NCBI RefSeq assembly: GCF_014170335.1
Contig: NZ_LZZS01000005.1
Location: 310,001 to 374,000 of the forward strand
Length of the DNA: 64,000 bases
Source: Achromobacter sp. UMC46
Lineage (GTDB): Bacteria; Pseudomonadota; Gammaproteobacteria; Burkholderiales; Burkholderiaceae_B
Direction: 5' to 3'
Both the position numbers and the translations under genes were made by a program. This document shows, piece after piece, positions 26,412 to 34,387 of the stretch (position 1 is the stretch's first letter; each line of letters opens with the position of its first letter). The notes below the pieces were generated by a model. It was given only the letters and a program-made list of their open reading frames with translations, had not been told where the DNA came from and made no database searches.

Positions 26412-29400
26412 ATGTCCAAGTATCTGATCAATTTCGTGGTTTTCCTGGCCGGTCTGGCCGTCGTGGGCTGGATCGGCGCAGGCTATGCGGGCACCAACCC
26501 GCTGGCGCTGGCCGTAACGCTGCTGATCGGCGTCTGCTATCTGGCGGGCACGGTGGAGCTGCTGCGCTACCAGCAAGCCACCACCAGTCTCGCGCGGTCG
26601 GCCACCGGCCTGACCGAAGCGCCGGCCAGCCTGGGATCCTGGCTGGACCAGTTGCATCCCAGCCTGCGCAATGCGGCGCGGCTGCGGGTGGAAGGCGAGC
26701 GGGTCGGACTGCCCGGCCCGGCGCTCACGCCTTATCTGGTGGGCCTGCTGGTGTTGCTGGGCATGCTGGGCACGTTCCTGGGCATGGTCGTGATGCTGCG
26801 CGGCACCGGCATGGCGCTGGAAAGCGCCACCGACCTGGGCGCCATCCGCGCGTCGCTGGCCGCGCCGGTCAAGGGCTTGGGCTTCGCGTTCGGCACGTCC
26901 ATCGCCGGCGTGGCCACGTCCGCCATGCTGGGCCTGCTGGCCGCGCTGTGCCGCCGCGAACGCGTGCTGGCCGCGCAACTGCTGGATACGAAGATCGCGA
27001 CGACCCTGCGGGTCTACTCGCAAAGCTATCAGCGGGAAGAGTCCTTCAAGCTGCTGCAACGGCAAGCCGAAGTGATGCAGCGCCAAGCCGACGCCATGCC
27101 GACGCTGGTCGACCGCCTGCAAGCCATGATGCAAAACATGGAAAAGCAGACCCAATCCATCAATGACCGGCAGCTTGCCAGCCAGGACGTGTTCCAGGGC
27201 AAGGCCGAGGCCGCCTATGCGCGCCTGGCGTCCGTGATGGAACAGTCCATGAAGGAAGGCGTGGCGGAAAGTGCGCGTTCCGCCGGCGTAGCCCTGCAGC
27301 CCGTCGTGCAGGCCACGATGGAGAGCCTGTCGCGCGAAACGGCCAGTCTGCAAGACACCGTGACGCAGGCCGTGCAGCAGCAGCTGGCCAGCCTTACCTC
27401 GGGCTTCCAGGCGTCCACCGCCAATGTGGCCGACATCTGGAACCAGGCCCTGGCCGGTCAGCAACGCGCAAGCGAAACGCTGGCCCAGGACCTGCGCGCG
27501 TCGCTGGACCGCTTTGCCGAGACCTTCGAACAGCGCTCGTCCGCCCTGCTGGACGGCGTCTCCGCGCGGCTGGAAGCGTCCTCGGGCGACATGTCCGACG
27601 CCTGGACGTCCGCGCTGTCGCGGCAAGAACGCGTCAGCGAAAAGCTGGCGGGCGACAACCTGCAGGCACTGACCGCGGCGGCCGCCAGTTTCGAACAGCA
27701 TTCCGCGTCGTTGCTGCGCACGTTGAACCAATCGCATTCCCTGCTGCAATCCGAGCTGGCCTCGCGCGACCAGCAACGCCTGGCCGCCTGGACCGAAACG
27801 CTGGGAGCCATGGGCGCCACCCTGCGCCAGGAATGGCAGCAGTCCGGCGCTCAAGCCGCCGACCGCCAGCAGGCCATCAGCGACACGCTGGCCCAGACCG
27901 TGCGCGACATCAATGCCCAGGCTGCCACGCAAGCCAGCCTGCTGGAAAGCGTGTCGGCGCGCATGGAAGCGGCGGCGAACAACGTGTCCGAACGCTGGGA
28001 CGCCGCGCTGTCCCGCCAGGAACAGGTCGGCGAAAAACTGGCCGCGGACAACCAACAGGCCCTGACCACCGCCGCCGCCGCGTTCGAGCAGCATTCGGCG
28101 TCGCTGTTGCGCACGCTGGACCAGTCGCACGCGGACCTGCAGGCGGCCTTGGCTGCCCGCGACCACGAACGCCTGACCGCCTGGACGGATTCGCTTGCCC
28201 GCACCGCGCGCGACGTCACGTCCCAGACCGAGGCCCAGGCCCTGCTGCTTGAAAGCGTGTCCGCTCGCCTGGAAACGGCGGCCACCCGCGTGTCCGACCA
28301 ATGGAACACCGCGCTGTCCCGCCAGGAACAGGTCGGCGAAAAACTGGCCACGGACAACCAACTGGCCCTGACCACCGCCGCCGCCGCGTTCGAGCAGCAT
28401 TCGGCGTCGCTCTTGCGCGCGTTGGACCAGTCGCATTCGGACCTGCAAGCCGCACTGGCGGCGAAGGACGAAGAACGCCTGTCCGCCTGGACCGGCACGC
28501 TTGCCGCGATGGCCGCGGCGCTGGGACAGGAATGGAAGGCGGCTGGCGACCACACCGTCACCCGCCAGCAGGAAATCAGCGACACGCTGGCATTGACCGC
28601 GCAAGACGTCGCCACCCGGAACGAGGCGCAAGCCCGCCTGCTGGAGACGGTGTCGACCCGCCTTGAGACGGCCGCGCGCGAAGTCGCCCAAGCCTGGACC
28701 GACGCGCAGACGCGCCAGGAACAGGTCGGCGAAAAACTGGCCGCGGACAACCAGCAGGCCCTGGCCACCGCCGCCGCCGCCTTCGAGCAGCATTCGACTG
28801 CGCTCTTGCGCACGTTGGACCAGTCGCATGCGGACCTGCAAGCCGCCCTGGCCGCAAAGGATGAAGCACGCCTGTCCGCCTGGACCGGCAAGCTGTCCGC
28901 GATGGCCGATGCGCTGGGCCAGGAATGGGAACTGGCCGGCGTGCGAGCCGCCGACCGCCAACAGGCCCTGAGCAACACGCTGACCCAGGCCACCCGCGAC
29001 ATCACCGCGCAGACCGAGGCGCAGGCCAGCCTGCTGCAGGACGTGTCCGTACGCCTGGAAAAGATGGCAAGCCATGTCACGCAGGCCTGGTCCGATGCGC
29101 AGACGCGCCAGGAACAGGTGGGCGAGCAATTGGCGGCCGGCAACCGCCAGGCCCTGGAAACCGCCGCGGCCGCGTTCGAGCAACACTCGGCATCGCTGCT
29201 GCGCACCTTGGACCAATCGCACGCCGGCCTGCAAGCGGCGCTGGCGTCCAACGACGAAGCGCGCCTGGCCTCCTGGACCGGCAAGCTGGCCGCCATGGCC
29301 GACGCACTGCGCCAGGAATGGGAACAGGCCGGTGCCGCCACCGCCAGCCAGCAGCAGCAGATCTGCGACACGCTGGCCCAGACGGCCCACGACATCACGT

Positions 29401-30014
29401 CGCAGACGCAGGCGCACGCCAGCGACACCATCGCCGAAATCGGCCGCCTGGTGCAAGCCGCCTCGGAAGCCCCCAAAGCGGCCGCCGACGTCATCGGCGA
29501 ACTGCGCCAGAAGCTGTCCGACAGCATGGTGCGCGACAACGACATGCTGGAAGAGCGCAACCGACTGCTCGACACGCTGGACACCTTGCTTACCGCCGTG
29601 AACCACACGGCTGCCGAGCAACGCACGGCCGTGGACGCGCTGGTCGCCTCGTCGGCCGAGCTGCTGGAACGCGTCGGCACGCAGTTCACCGACCGCGTCG
29701 AAGCCGAAACCGGCAAGCTCGCGGACGTGGCAGCGCAAGTCACCAGCAGCGCCGTGGAAGTGGCCAGCCTGGGCGAATCGTTCGGCACCGCCGTGCAACT
29801 GTTCGGCGAGTCCAACGACAAGCTGGTGGCCCATCTGCAACGCATCGAAGCAGCGCTGGACAAGTCCATCGCGCGCGGCGACGAGCAGTTGTCCTATTAC
29901 GTGGCGCAGGCCCGTGAAGTGGTCGACCTGAGCCTGATGTCGCAAAAGCAGATCATCGAAAACCTGCAGCAGCTGGCCATCCAGCGCGCCACCGCCGGAG
30001 CCGAAGCCGCATGA
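26412..30014 (+). CDS. DUF802 protein: MotA/ExbB/ZorA-like membrane subunit with a very long repeat tail
   Basis: A 1200-residue inner-membrane protein. Four membrane helices lie at about residues 4-26, 30-50, 104-130 and 152-180. The last two resemble the MotA/TolQ/ExbB channel core: LLVLLGMLGTFLGMVVML, then KGLGFAFGTSIAGVATSAM. The remaining roughly 1000 residues are a cytoplasmic Ala/Gln/Glu-rich coiled-coil tail. Inside it an element starting RQE(Q/R)V(G/S)E recurs at residues 404, 535, 637, 768 and 899. A four-helix channel protein with a huge tail followed by a single-helix OmpA partner is the plan of ZorA/ZorB and MotA/MotB. Its stop overlaps the OmpA-like start (ATGA). Family membership is firm; the motor role is inference. 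Confidence 0.87.
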   Translation: MSKYLINFVVFLAGLAVVGWIGAGYAGTNPLALAVTLLIGVCYLAGTVELLRYQQATTSLARSATGLTEAPASLGSWLDQLHPSLRNAARLRVEGERVGLPGPALTPYLVGLLVLLGMLGTFLGMVVMLRGTGMALESATDLGAIRASLAAPVKGLGFAFGTSIAGVATSAMLGLLAALCRRERVLAAQLLDTKIATTLRVYSQSYQREESFKLLQRQAEVMQRQADAMPTLVDRLQAMMQNMEKQTQSINDRQLASQDVFQGKAEAAYARLASVMEQSMKEGVAESARSAGVALQPVVQATMESLSRETASLQDTVTQAVQQQLASLTSGFQASTANVADIWNQALAGQQRASETLAQDLRASLDRFAETFEQRSSALLDGVSARLEASSGDMSDAWTSALSRQERVSEKLAGDNLQALTAAAASFEQHSASLLRTLNQSHSLLQSELASRDQQRLAAWTETLGAMGATLRQEWQQSGAQAADRQQAISDTLAQTVRDINAQAATQASLLESVSARMEAAANNVSERWDAALSRQEQVGEKLAADNQQALTTAAAAFEQHSASLLRTLDQSHADLQAALAARDHERLTAWTDSLARTARDVTSQTEAQALLLESVSARLETAATRVSDQWNTALSRQEQVGEKLATDNQLALTTAAAAFEQHSASLLRALDQSHSDLQAALAAKDEERLSAWTGTLAAMAAALGQEWKAAGDHTVTRQQEISDTLALTAQDVATRNEAQARLLETVSTRLETAAREVAQAWTDAQTRQEQVGEKLAADNQQALATAAAAFEQHSTALLRTLDQSHADLQAALAAKDEARLSAWTGKLSAMADALGQEWELAGVRAADRQQALSNTLTQATRDITAQTEAQASLLQDVSVRLEKMASHVTQAWSDAQTRQEQVGEQLAAGNRQALETAAAAFEQHSASLLRTLDQSHAGLQAALASNDEARLASWTGKLAAMADALRQEWEQAGAATASQQQQICDTLAQTAHDITSQTQAHASDTIAEIGRLVQAASEAPKAAADVIGELRQKLSDSMVRDNDMLEERNRLLDTLDTLLTAVNHTAAEQRTAVDALVASSAELLERVGTQFTDRVEAETGKLADVAAQVTSSAVEVASLGESFGTAVQLFGESNDKLVAHLQRIEAALDKSIARGDEQLSYYVAQAREVVDLSLMSQKQIIENLQQLAIQRATAGAEAA
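27621..29498 (+). repeat. Five in-frame 393-nt tandem repeats inside the DUF802 gene (one shortened by 87 nt)
   Basis: Anchors encoding RQE(Q/R)V(G/S)E begin at 27621, 28014, 28320, 28713 and 29106. Spacings are 393, 306, 393 and 393 bases, that is 131, 102, 131 and 131 codons. The short unit lacks exactly 29 codons around the RQEW and RQQAISDTLA segments. Copies 2 and 3 are nearly identical over the first 100 or so bases, so recombination between units is easy. A diverged half-unit precedes the first copy near residue 349. Confidence 0.85.
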
Positions 30015-30661
30015 GCGAGGACATCGACGGCGGCGTAGAGGCGACCGCACCGGCCTGGGCCGTCTTCGGCGACCTGATGTCGGTGCTGCTGGGCGCCTTC
30101 GTGCTGATCCTGGTCAGCGTGATCGGCGTGCAGCTGCAACTGTCGACGCAGTTGGAAGAAGAGGTCAAGCAGCGGCAGGAAGAAACGCAGCGGCGCGAAA
30201 CGCTGGAACAGGCGCTGGCGGGCCCGCTGGCGGCCGGCCGCGTCACGCTGATCAACGGCCGCATCGGCATCAGCGGCAGCGTGCTGTTCGCGTTGAACTC
30301 CGACCAGTTGCAGCCCGAAGGCCGCGAGATCCTGAAGACCCTGATCGAACCCCTGTCCGCCTATCTGAAGACCCATGACGAAATCCTGATGGTCAGCGGC
30401 TATACCGACGACCAGCAGGTGCGTGAAGGCAACCGCCGCTTTGCGGACAACTGGGACCTGTCGGCGCAACGCGCGCTGACGGTCACGCGGGCGCTGATCG
30501 ACGAAGGCGTGCCGTCCTCCACCGTCTTCGCCGCCGCCTTCGGTTCCGAGCAGCCGGTGGCGTCGAACGTCGACGAAGCGGGACGCGCCAAGAACCGCCG
30601 CGTGGAGATCACGCCGATTCCCAAGCCGTCCAACGACCCGGAAAAGCCGCGTGGGCAGTGA
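30011..30661 (+). CDS. OmpA-family MotB/ZorB-like partner with a membrane-embedded aspartate
   Basis: A 216-residue protein with one N-terminal membrane helix (about residues 17-38). It contains FGDLMSVLLGAFVLIL, with Asp24 at the place where MotB and ZorB carry their ion-binding aspartate. A charged helix (EEEVKQRQEETQRRE) follows. Residues 90-207 are an OmpA-like peptidoglycan-binding domain: SVLFALNSDQLQPEG, SGYTDD, NWDLSAQRA and NRRVEI are all present. With the DUF802 protein it would make a peptidoglycan-anchored, ion-driven complex. Its ATG overlaps the upstream stop and its own end overlaps the DUF2894 start by 11 bases, so the three are tightly coupled. Confidence 0.9.
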   Translation: MSEDIDGGVEATAPAWAVFGDLMSVLLGAFVLILVSVIGVQLQLSTQLEEEVKQRQEETQRRETLEQALAGPLAAGRVTLINGRIGISGSVLFALNSDQLQPEGREILKTLIEPLSAYLKTHDEILMVSGYTDDQQVREGNRRFADNWDLSAQRALTVTRALIDEGVPSSTVFAAAFGSEQPVASNVDEAGRAKNRRVEITPIPKPSNDPEKPRGQ

Positions 30662-31364
30662 CGGCAGCTTTGGCGGCGCGCGCGACGCGCAGGCGACGCT
30701 GGACGCCTGGCGCGACAGCGGGGCCGACCGCGCCGACCCGGTGCGCTTCCGTTTCCTGGACGCGATGGCCCGGCGCACCGCTGCGCTGGACGGCCCGGCG
30801 CGCCAGTTGCTGGACGCAAGACTGGTCGATCTGCTGCAAGCTTATGAAAGCCGGCTGGCGGCCGATTCCGCGGCCGCCGATGCCGACGCCTCGGACGCCG
30901 CCCGCAGCGCCGGCGCCCTGGCCGGCCTGATCGACTACCTGGCCGACCCGGATCCGCCCGGCGGCGTCAGCGGCTGGACGCGCGACACGCTGGGCCTGCG
31001 GGCCACCTATCCCGACGTGCAGATGCTGGATTATTTCCGCGGCGTCTGGTCGCGGGTCAGCGCCGACCGCCAGGTACGCCAATCGCAGGAACAGGTCCAC
31101 AAGAACGCCGGCCCGCTGAATTCCAATCAGCTGGTGCACCGCGCGCTGTCCTTGATGCGCGAACTGTCGCCGGGCTATCTGCAGCAGTTCCTGTCGTATA
31201 CGGACGCGCTGATGTGGATGGAGCAGGTCCACGTGGCGACGGCGCCTGCGGCGAAAGACGCGGTCCGCCCGGGCGCGGCCAAGACTGCGACAACCAAGGC
31301 TGGCGCCAAGACCGGCACGACCAAGACGGAAACGGCCAAGAAGCCGCGCGCCAGGACGCGCTGA
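30651..31364 (+). CDS. DUF2894 protein, last gene of the stator-like operon
   Basis: A 237-residue soluble protein starting at a GTG inside the end of the OmpA-like gene. The body is helical with conserved-looking segments DPVRFRFLDAMARR and NSNQLVHRALSLMRELSPGYLQQFL. The tail of about 35 residues is a Lys/Thr/Ala-rich, strongly basic low-complexity run ending KKPRARTR that may bind nucleic acid or membranes. The DUF2894 family has no known function. Strict linkage to the DUF802 and OmpA genes argues for a part in the same machine. Confidence 0.82.
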   Translation: MGSDGSFGGARDAQATLDAWRDSGADRADPVRFRFLDAMARRTAALDGPARQLLDARLVDLLQAYESRLAADSAAADADASDAARSAGALAGLIDYLADPDPPGGVSGWTRDTLGLRATYPDVQMLDYFRGVWSRVSADRQVRQSQEQVHKNAGPLNSNQLVHRALSLMRELSPGYLQQFLSYTDALMWMEQVHVATAPAAKDAVRPGAAKTATTKAGAKTGTTKTETAKKPRARTR

Positions 31365-31367
31365 GGC

Positions 31368-31383
31368 GGGCGTCGAAGCGCCC
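31368..31383 (+). terminator. Possible weak hairpin after the DUF2894 gene
   Basis: GGGCG and CGCCC pair across the loop TCGAAG, four bases after the TGA. The stem is short and no T-run follows, so termination is uncertain. Confidence 0.25.
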
Positions 31384-31429
31384 GATTGAACGGCCGATTT
31401 GCACCGCCTCCCGCCACGCAGTAAGATAC

Positions 31430-31456
31430 GATCCATATACAAACCATATACGGATC
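31430..31456. promoter_or_regulatory. Repeat-rich operator before the ParD-like gene
   Basis: Two CCATATAC elements begin at 31433 and 31444, exactly 11 bases apart, or one helical turn. The block is bounded by GATCC (31430-31434) and GGATC (31452-31456) in inverted orientation. It ends 8 bases before the start codon. Direct repeats at helical spacing are typical binding sites of ribbon-helix-helix proteins, the fold expected of the downstream ParD-like product, so autoregulation is likely. Confidence 0.5.
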
Positions 31457-31464
31457 ATTCCCAC

Positions 31465-31710
31465 ATGGGTCTCGTCAAAATCTCCGAGCAGATGCATGAG
31501 AATCTGCGCGTCGCCAGCGGCGCCCTCAGCCGCTCGATCAATTCCCAGGCCGAACACTGGATGCGCATCGGCATGCTGTCCGAGCTCTATCCCGAACTGC
31601 GCCACGCGGACATCTGCCAATTGCTGATCCGCATCGAACAGGGCGAAGGCTTCGCCATCGCGTCGCTGTCGCGGCGCTTACCGGACGCTGCCCAGCAGGA
31701 GGCCGCGTAA
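31465..31710 (+). CDS. ParD-like (ribbon-helix-helix type) small protein
   Basis: An 81-residue protein of the ParD-like family, starting at ATG 31465 (MGLVKISEQMHENLR). The N-terminal strand-helix-helix and ALSRSINSQAEHWMRIGML agree with a ribbon-helix-helix DNA-binding domain. The rest is helical (ADICQLLIRIEQGE). No ParE-type toxin gene follows. Instead methionine aminopeptidase starts at the very next base, after the TAA. It probably acts as a regulator of this two-gene operon rather than as an antitoxin. Confidence 0.8.
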   Translation: MGLVKISEQMHENLRVASGALSRSINSQAEHWMRIGMLSELYPELRHADICQLLIRIEQGEGFAIASLSRRLPDAAQQEAA

Positions 31711-32502
31711 ATGGCGAAGAAGGTTTCCATCAAGTCCGCCGCCGACATCGACATGGCCCGCAAGGCCGGCGCCATGGCGGCGGAAGTGCTGCACATGATC
31801 GGCGAACACGTGCGCCCCGGCGTCACCACCGATGAGCTGGACCGCATCTGCAACGAATACATCGTGAACGTGCTGAAGGCGATTCCGGCCAACGTCGGCT
31901 ATCACGGCTTTCCGAAGACGATCTGCGCGTCGGTCAACCATGTCATCTGCCACGGCATCCCGTCGGCCAAGGTCCTGAAGAACGGCGACATCCTGAACAT
32001 CGACGTCGCCGTCATCAAGGATGGCTGGTTCGGCGACACCAGCCGCATGTACTACGTGGGGCAGCCCAGCCCGCTGGCTCGCCGCCTGGTCAACACCACC
32101 TACGAAGCCACGCGCGCCGGCATCATGGCGGTCAAGCCCGGCGCCACGCTGGGCGATATCGGCCATGCCATCCAGACGGTCGCGCACCGCGAGCATTTCA
32201 GCATCGTGCGCGAATACTGTGGCCACGGCATCGGCCAGATCTATCACGACGAGCCGCAAGTGCTGCACTACGGACGCCCCGGCGAAGGCCTGGTCCTGCA
32301 GCCCGGCATGATGTTCACGATCGAACCCATGATCAACGCCGGCAAGCCCGCGACCAAGCAGATGCCGGACGGCTGGACCGTGGTCACCAAAGACCGCTCG
32401 CTGTCGGCGCAATGGGAGCACATGGTCGTCGTGACCGAAACGGGATACGAAGTGCTGACGCCCTGGCCGGACGGCTACGGCGACTATCCGCCCATCCCCT
32501 GA
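31711..32502 (+). CDS. map: Type I methionine aminopeptidase
   Basis: A 263-residue cytoplasmic metalloenzyme that removes the initiator methionine from new proteins. All metal and catalytic residues of type I MetAP are visible: His in VICHGIPS, Asp in ILNIDVAV, Asp in FGDTSRM, His in EYCGHGIGQIYHDEP, Glu in FTIEPM and Glu in AQWEHMV. There is no N-terminal zinc-finger extension. Being paired with a ParD-like gene rather than with rpsB, it is likely an additional map copy, though the genome beyond the window cannot be seen. Confidence 0.95.
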   Translation: MAKKVSIKSAADIDMARKAGAMAAEVLHMIGEHVRPGVTTDELDRICNEYIVNVLKAIPANVGYHGFPKTICASVNHVICHGIPSAKVLKNGDILNIDVAVIKDGWFGDTSRMYYVGQPSPLARRLVNTTYEATRAGIMAVKPGATLGDIGHAIQTVAHREHFSIVREYCGHGIGQIYHDEPQVLHYGRPGEGLVLQPGMMFTIEPMINAGKPATKQMPDGWTVVTKDRSLSAQWEHMVVVTETGYEVLTPWPDGYGDYPPIP

Positions 32503-32570
32503 CCGTTTCACGCGCTGCGCGCATCCGTGCAGACGCCAAACCGGCCGCAAGGACCGGAGTGCAGGCCGCC

Positions 32571-32596
32571 AAGGGCACGATCATGATCGTGCCCTT
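32571..32596. terminator. Perfect 26-bp palindrome between map and the MFS gene
   Basis: AAGGGCACGATCA is followed directly by its exact reverse complement, giving 13-bp arms with no spacer. In RNA it would form an 11-bp stem with a tetraloop, either terminating map transcripts or shielding their ends. Only GCCGTTT follows, not a proper T-run, and a protein-binding site is equally possible. Confidence 0.45.
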
Positions 32597-32628
32597 GCCG
32601 TTTACAGCGCCCGCAGCGGGCGTCACCC

Positions 32629-33849
32629 ATGCCTGCCCTGCCCTCCGCCTTCCGCCGTCTGGCCGCCTCGAACCTGGCCGCCCAGTTTTCCGAACAGATG
32701 GCCCTGGCGGCGGCGCCGCTGGTCGCCGTGCTGGCGCTGGGCGCCACAGCCGCGCAGACGGGCTATCTGCAAACCGCGCAGACCCTGCCGTTCCTGTTGT
32801 TGTCCCTGCCGGCCGGCGTGCTGGCGGACCGGATGTCGCGCCGGGCCCTGATGACGGCCGCCGAATGCGTGCGGGCGGCCAGCCTGCTGGGCCTGTTGGC
32901 GCTGCTGGGGATGGGCGGACTGGGCCTGGGCTGGCTGGCGGCGCTGGGTTTCCTGGGCGCGGTCGGCACGGTGGCCTACAACGTGGCGGCGCCGGCGCTG
33001 GTGCCCCGGCTCGTGCCCGCCAGCGATCTGGCCAGCGCCAACCGCTGGCTGGAGTTGGCGCGCAGCAGCGCGTTTTCCGCGGGTCCCGCGGCGGGCGGTG
33101 CGCTGGTGGGCTGGATGGGCGCGCCAGTCGCCTATGTGATCGCCACCACGCTGTCGCTGCTGGCCGCGGCCCTGCTGGCCGGCCTGCCCGCCGACGCGCC
33201 CAAGCCCGTTGCCCGGCGGCGCTTGTGGGCCGAACTGCGCGAAGGCGCGGCTTTTGTCGGCACGCATCCGCTGTTGCGGCCGGTGCTGGCGACCGCCGTG
33301 TTCTTCAACACCGCGTGGTTCGTGCTGCAGGCCGTCTACGTCGTCTACGCCATCGAACGCCTGGGCCTGTCGGCCGCCGGCGTGGGCATCACGCTGGGCG
33401 TGTATGGCGGCGGCATGCTGGCAGGCGCCCTGGCCGCGCCGTGGCTGGCGCGCCGGCTGTCGTTCGGCGCGATGATCGCCTCGGGGCCGCTGTCGGCGTT
33501 GGCGGCAAGCGCCATCCTGCTGTCGACGCTGGCCTTGCCGTCGGGCGTCTGGGCGGGGGTGGGGTTTTTCCTGTTCGGCGCCGGCCCCATCCTCTGGACC
33601 ATCACCACCACCACCTTGCGTCAGGCGGTAACGCCCAATGCGCTGCTGGGCCGCGTGTCGGCCGTGATCCTGACGGCCACGTTCGGCGCCCGTCCCGTCG
33701 GTGCGCTGATCGGCGCGACGTTGGCCGCCCGCATTGGCCTGGACGCCTGCCTGTGGGTATCGACGGCGGGATTCCTGGTGCAGTTCCTGGTGCTGTTCGC
33801 GTCCCCGGTGCGCCGGCTTCGCCACCAGCCCGAGGCGGCAGGCGCCTGA
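32629..33849 (+). CDS. MFS exporter (EntS-like, MFS_3 type)
   Basis: A 406-residue inner-membrane permease with about 12 hydrophobic helices. The N-terminal half has [18 protein letters not shown] and the helix 2-3 loop [15 protein letters not shown]. The mid-domain [22 protein letters not shown] is the hallmark of the enterobactin-exporter-like MFS_3 group. The second half repeats the pattern. Proton-driven export of a small molecule is expected; the cargo is not evident. It begins 33 bases after a perfect palindrome and has its own leader. Confidence 0.87.
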   Translation: MPALPSAFRRLAASNLAAQFSEQMALAAAPLVAVLALGATAAQTGYLQTAQTLPFLLLSLPAGVLADRMSRRALMTAAECVRAASLLGLLALLGMGGLGLGWLAALGFLGAVGTVAYNVAAPALVPRLVPASDLASANRWLELARSSAFSAGPAAGGALVGWMGAPVAYVIATTLSLLAAALLAGLPADAPKPVARRRLWAELREGAAFVGTHPLLRPVLATAVFFNTAWFVLQAVYVVYAIERLGLSAAGVGITLGVYGGGMLAGALAAPWLARRLSFGAMIASGPLSALAASAILLSTLALPSGVWAGVGFFLFGAGPILWTITTTTLRQAVTPNALLGRVSAVILTATFGARPVGALIGATLAARIGLDACLWVSTAGFLVQFLVLFASPVRRLRHQPEAAGA

Positions 33850-33976
33850 ATTCATCCCGGCACCCGCCCTTGCCATCCGCGCTGTTACGCACGGCGCCGC
33901 CTGGATCTGTATCTGGCGGCCGGTCCGGGCGGTCGCTAGACTGCCTGAATTCTTCCACACCGGCCAAGCATGCAAG

Positions 33977-34350
33977 ATGCTGAAAATACTGGGTAAAGCG
34001 TCATCCATCAACGTGCGCAAAGTGCTATGGGCGTGTGTTGAACTGAACCTGCCTTTCACCCGTGACGATTGGGGCGCGGGCTTTCAGCCCACCAGCGACC
34101 CGCGATTCCTGGCGTTGAACCCCAACGGCATGGTGCCCGTCATCCAGGACGGCGATTTCGTGCTGTGGGAGTCCAACAGCATCATCCGCTACCTGGCCGC
34201 GCGCTGGCGGACATTCCCGTGGGGCTATCGGTGAACCGGTGGTTCGCCACGCCTTTCGACAAGCCCGCCCTGCCGGCGGTCGCCGCCTACTACGACCGGC
34301 TTGCCGGCCGCGAAGGCTACCGGCTGCACGGCCGTAACGGCACGGCCTGA
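33977..34350 (+). pseudogene. Glutathione S-transferase gene with deleted middle
   Basis: The frame from ATG 33977 encodes an intact GST N-terminal domain ([18 protein letters not shown] to [10 protein letters not shown]) and then shifts and stops at 34234. From about 34204 the adjacent frame supplies the end of a [21 protein letters not shown], then [24 protein letters not shown], stopping at 34350. About 90-100 residues of the helical domain are missing at the joint. The product would lack most of the hydrophobic-substrate site, so the gene is judged non-functional. The preceding 127 bases contain nothing I can support. Confidence 0.8.
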
Positions 34351-34387
34351 ACGGCCGCTGCGGCGGCCGCCGCCGCGCGGTCCACGC

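Noticed and set aside
26115..30050. A 1311-codon open frame on the minus strand opposite the DUF802 gene
   Set aside because: It mirrors the high-GC codon pattern of the DUF802 gene, is rich in Arg, Gly and Gln without any recognisable domain, and its repeats are those of the opposite strand.
25580..31364. Calling the DUF802/OmpA operon a Zorya anti-phage system
   Set aside because: No ZorC, helicase-nuclease ZorD or HNH-nuclease ZorE gene is present; only the stator-like half has resemblance.
31465..32502. A ParD/ParE toxin-antitoxin system
   Set aside because: The gene after the ParD-like protein is methionine aminopeptidase; no ParE-like toxin is found on either side.
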